NCBI RefSeq assembly: GCF_019396345.1
Contig: NZ_JAHKRM010000001.1
Coordinates: 558,001 to 622,000 of the forward strand
DNA: 64,000 bases
Source of the DNA: Nonomuraea guangzhouensis
GTDB taxonomy: Bacteria; Actinomycetota; Actinomycetes; Streptosporangiales; Streptosporangiaceae
Direction of reading: 5' to 3'
In this document: piece by piece, positions 62,844-64,000 of the stretch
Position numbering within the stretch: position 1 is the first letter of the stretch
Layout of the letters: every line of letters starts with the position of its first letter
Translations under genes and position numbers: made by a program
Notes under the pieces: generated by a model
Database searches by the model: none
What the model was told of the DNA's origin: nothing
The model's input: only the letters and a program-made list of their open reading frames with translations

Positions 62844-63597
62844 GCGCCGTCCCCAGGTACGCCTCGATGACCCCGGGATCGCGCTGGACCTCGGCCGGGG
62901 CGCCCTCGGCGATCTTGCGGCCGAAGTCCAGGCAGACGATCCGGTCGCAGATCCCCATGACGAAGCCCATGTGGTGCTCGACCACGACCATCGTCAGGTC
63001 GTACTCGTCGCGGATCGAGCGCAGGACGCCGGCGAAGTCCGCCACCTCCGCCGAGCTGAGCCCGTTCACGGGCTCGTCGAGCAGCAGCAGTTCCGGGCGG
63101 CCGACCAGCGCCCTGGCCAGCTCCACCCGCTTGAGTGTGCCGAACGGCAGTCCGGCGGCCGGGTGGTCGGCGACCTCGGTCAGCGTCAGCCGGTCGAGCA
63201 CCGCGTCGGCCTCGGCCCGCAGCCTGGCCTCCTCACGGCGCACGCCGGGCAGGCGCAGGCCCGCGGTGACGAAGCCGGCCCGGCCGCGGTGGTGCGCGCC
63301 GACCAGCGTGTTGTCGCGGACCGACAGGCGCGGGAACAGTCCGAGGTTCTGGAAGGTCCGCGCGATGCCCAGAGCCGCGATCGCGTGCGGTGGTACGGCG
63401 AGCAGGTCCCGCCCCTCGTACGCGACCCGGCCCGCGTCGGCGTCGTGGCGGCGGGTCAGGCAGTTGAACAGCGTGGTCTTGCCCGCGCCGTTCGGCCCGA
63501 TGAGCCCCACCATCTCGCCGCGCCGTACGGAGAAGCCCACCCCGTCGAGCGCCGTGATGCCTCCGAAGCGGACCGTGAGCTCGCTGACCTCCAGCAT
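62836..63597 (-). CDS. livG: Branched-chain amino-acid-type ABC ATPase (LivG-like)
   Basis: 253 residues. Walker A GPNGAGKTT, family loop GIARTFQNLGLFPRLSV, Walker B LLLLDEPVNGLS and switch VVVEHHMGFVMGICDR. The signature segment reads LPFGTLKRVELARAL, the usual LivG variant (xxYGxxRRLEIARAL). ATG at 63597 is chosen over an upstream in-frame ATG because AGGAGG precedes it by four bases and the extra residues are not family-like. First gene of the operon. Confidence 0.94.
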
Positions 63598-63764
63598 CCG
63601 GCCTCCTGCTGACGGCGAGCGGAGAGCAATGTGCTGAAAGCGTAGGAGCCACCTCTCCGAAACCACATTGGGCACGGTCACCCAAGATGTGTCCTGGCTG
63701 TTGTCCGCCGGGCACAGGGTGTGTCTCGGACCGGTTACGACCCGTTGACCGCCCGGCGAAGTGC

Positions 63765-64000
63765 ATGGATCATCCCGACATGTCCGGTGGTTTCAGCACG
63801 GAAACGCTCACCGGTTCGGAGGCGGTCCGCGTCCAGCGCACGCGTATCCTCTCCGAGCTTCTCGATCACCTACCCGAACTGGCCGACACAGCCGTTCAGA
63901 CGATGCGGGCCGAGATCCCCGCCTACGCGGCCCAGGACGAGAGCTTCCTCGCCGACGTACGCGACCAAGTGGTCCGCCACTACCGCAGCACGCTGGCCGT
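63765..64000 (+). CDS. PucR/CdaR-like transcriptional regulator, N-terminal part
   Basis: Runs off the right edge; 78 codons visible: MDHPDMSGGFSTETLTGSEAV..., then ILSELLDHLPELADTAVQTMRAEIPAYAAQDESFLADVRDQVVRHYRSTLA. The last part matches the N-terminal helical region of PucR-type regulators (xxxIxxEIPAYA.. D..VRxxVxxHY). Such regulators carry a C-terminal HTH, here outside the window. Divergent from the liv-type operon and 167 bases from its first start, so it may control that transporter. ATG 63765 or 63780. Confidence 0.7.
   Translation, partial: MDHPDMSGGFSTETLTGSEAVRVQRTRILSELLDHLPELADTAVQTMRAEIPAYAAQDESFLADVRDQVVRHYRSTLA

Overview
The window is high-GC DNA (about 70% by eye) with dense, overlapping operons, GTG/TTG starts, Tat and lipobox signals, ECF sigma factors and an IdeR/DmdR-type iron box. 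This points to a filamentous actinomycete, most likely Streptosporangiaceae (Nonomuraea/Streptosporangium-like); the genus is an inference from gene content only.

Layout. 1-3942: tail of a LacI-type repressor followed by a complete Opp/Dpp-type ABC transporter (two permeases, two ATPases). 3995-5254: secreted phospholipase-D-like protein. 5483-8549 (minus): an orphan LanC-like zinc protein, then a phosphopantetheinyl transferase directly downstream of a metallophosphoesterase, the same gene pair as mycobacterial pptT/pptH. 8620-11930: efeUOB iron uptake behind a double IdeR-like box. 11999-13959: LemA plus a DUF2207 membrane protein. 14035-18054: secreted protein, CGNR regulator, arginase-family enzyme, sugar isomerase/epimerase and Gfo/Idh oxidoreductase. 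18154-26781: DUF4434 secreted protein, then an operon for a CUT1 sugar ABC importer and an alpha-L-rhamnosidase, divergent from an NAD-dependent epimerase, with LacI-type operator candidates between them. 26771-30435: two divergent secreted cell-envelope or glycan hydrolases that share the same C-terminal golvesin-like domain. 30657-36698: a six-gene glpSTPQUV-type ABC transporter with two unequal ATPases. 36747-40147: RecD2-like helicase and acyl-CoA dehydrogenase. 40239-45066: an ECF sigma factor with a PASTA-like membrane partner, divergent from a large secreted subtilase.

45.2-58.9 kb is an accessory stretch. It holds small secreted proteins, a 5'-truncated HAD gene, two 3'-end fragments of a tRNA-Gly(CCC) gene 925 bp apart with a NYN-domain nuclease gene between them, an antitoxin with a broken toxin, several small unknown genes, a SLOG-fold protein next to an XRE-TPR regulator, a two-subunit SMR efflux pump with its TetR repressor and operator, a YdcF protein, a frameshifted WbqC gene, and an ECF sigma / CU044_5270 pair followed by about 950 bp without a gene. 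I see no integrase, replication or transfer gene and no intact tRNA-Gly in the window, so this looks like a worn integration hot spot and not a complete element.

58921-63597 (minus) is a complete branched-chain amino-acid type ABC operon (livGFHMK order), divergent from the start of a PucR-like regulator that runs off the right edge.

The most promising leads for something undescribed are the tRNA-fragment-bounded NYN cassette (47589-48620) and the SLOG / XRE-TPR pair (51005-52845). The CCG-type orphan LanC and the asymmetric ATPase pair are also worth following up.
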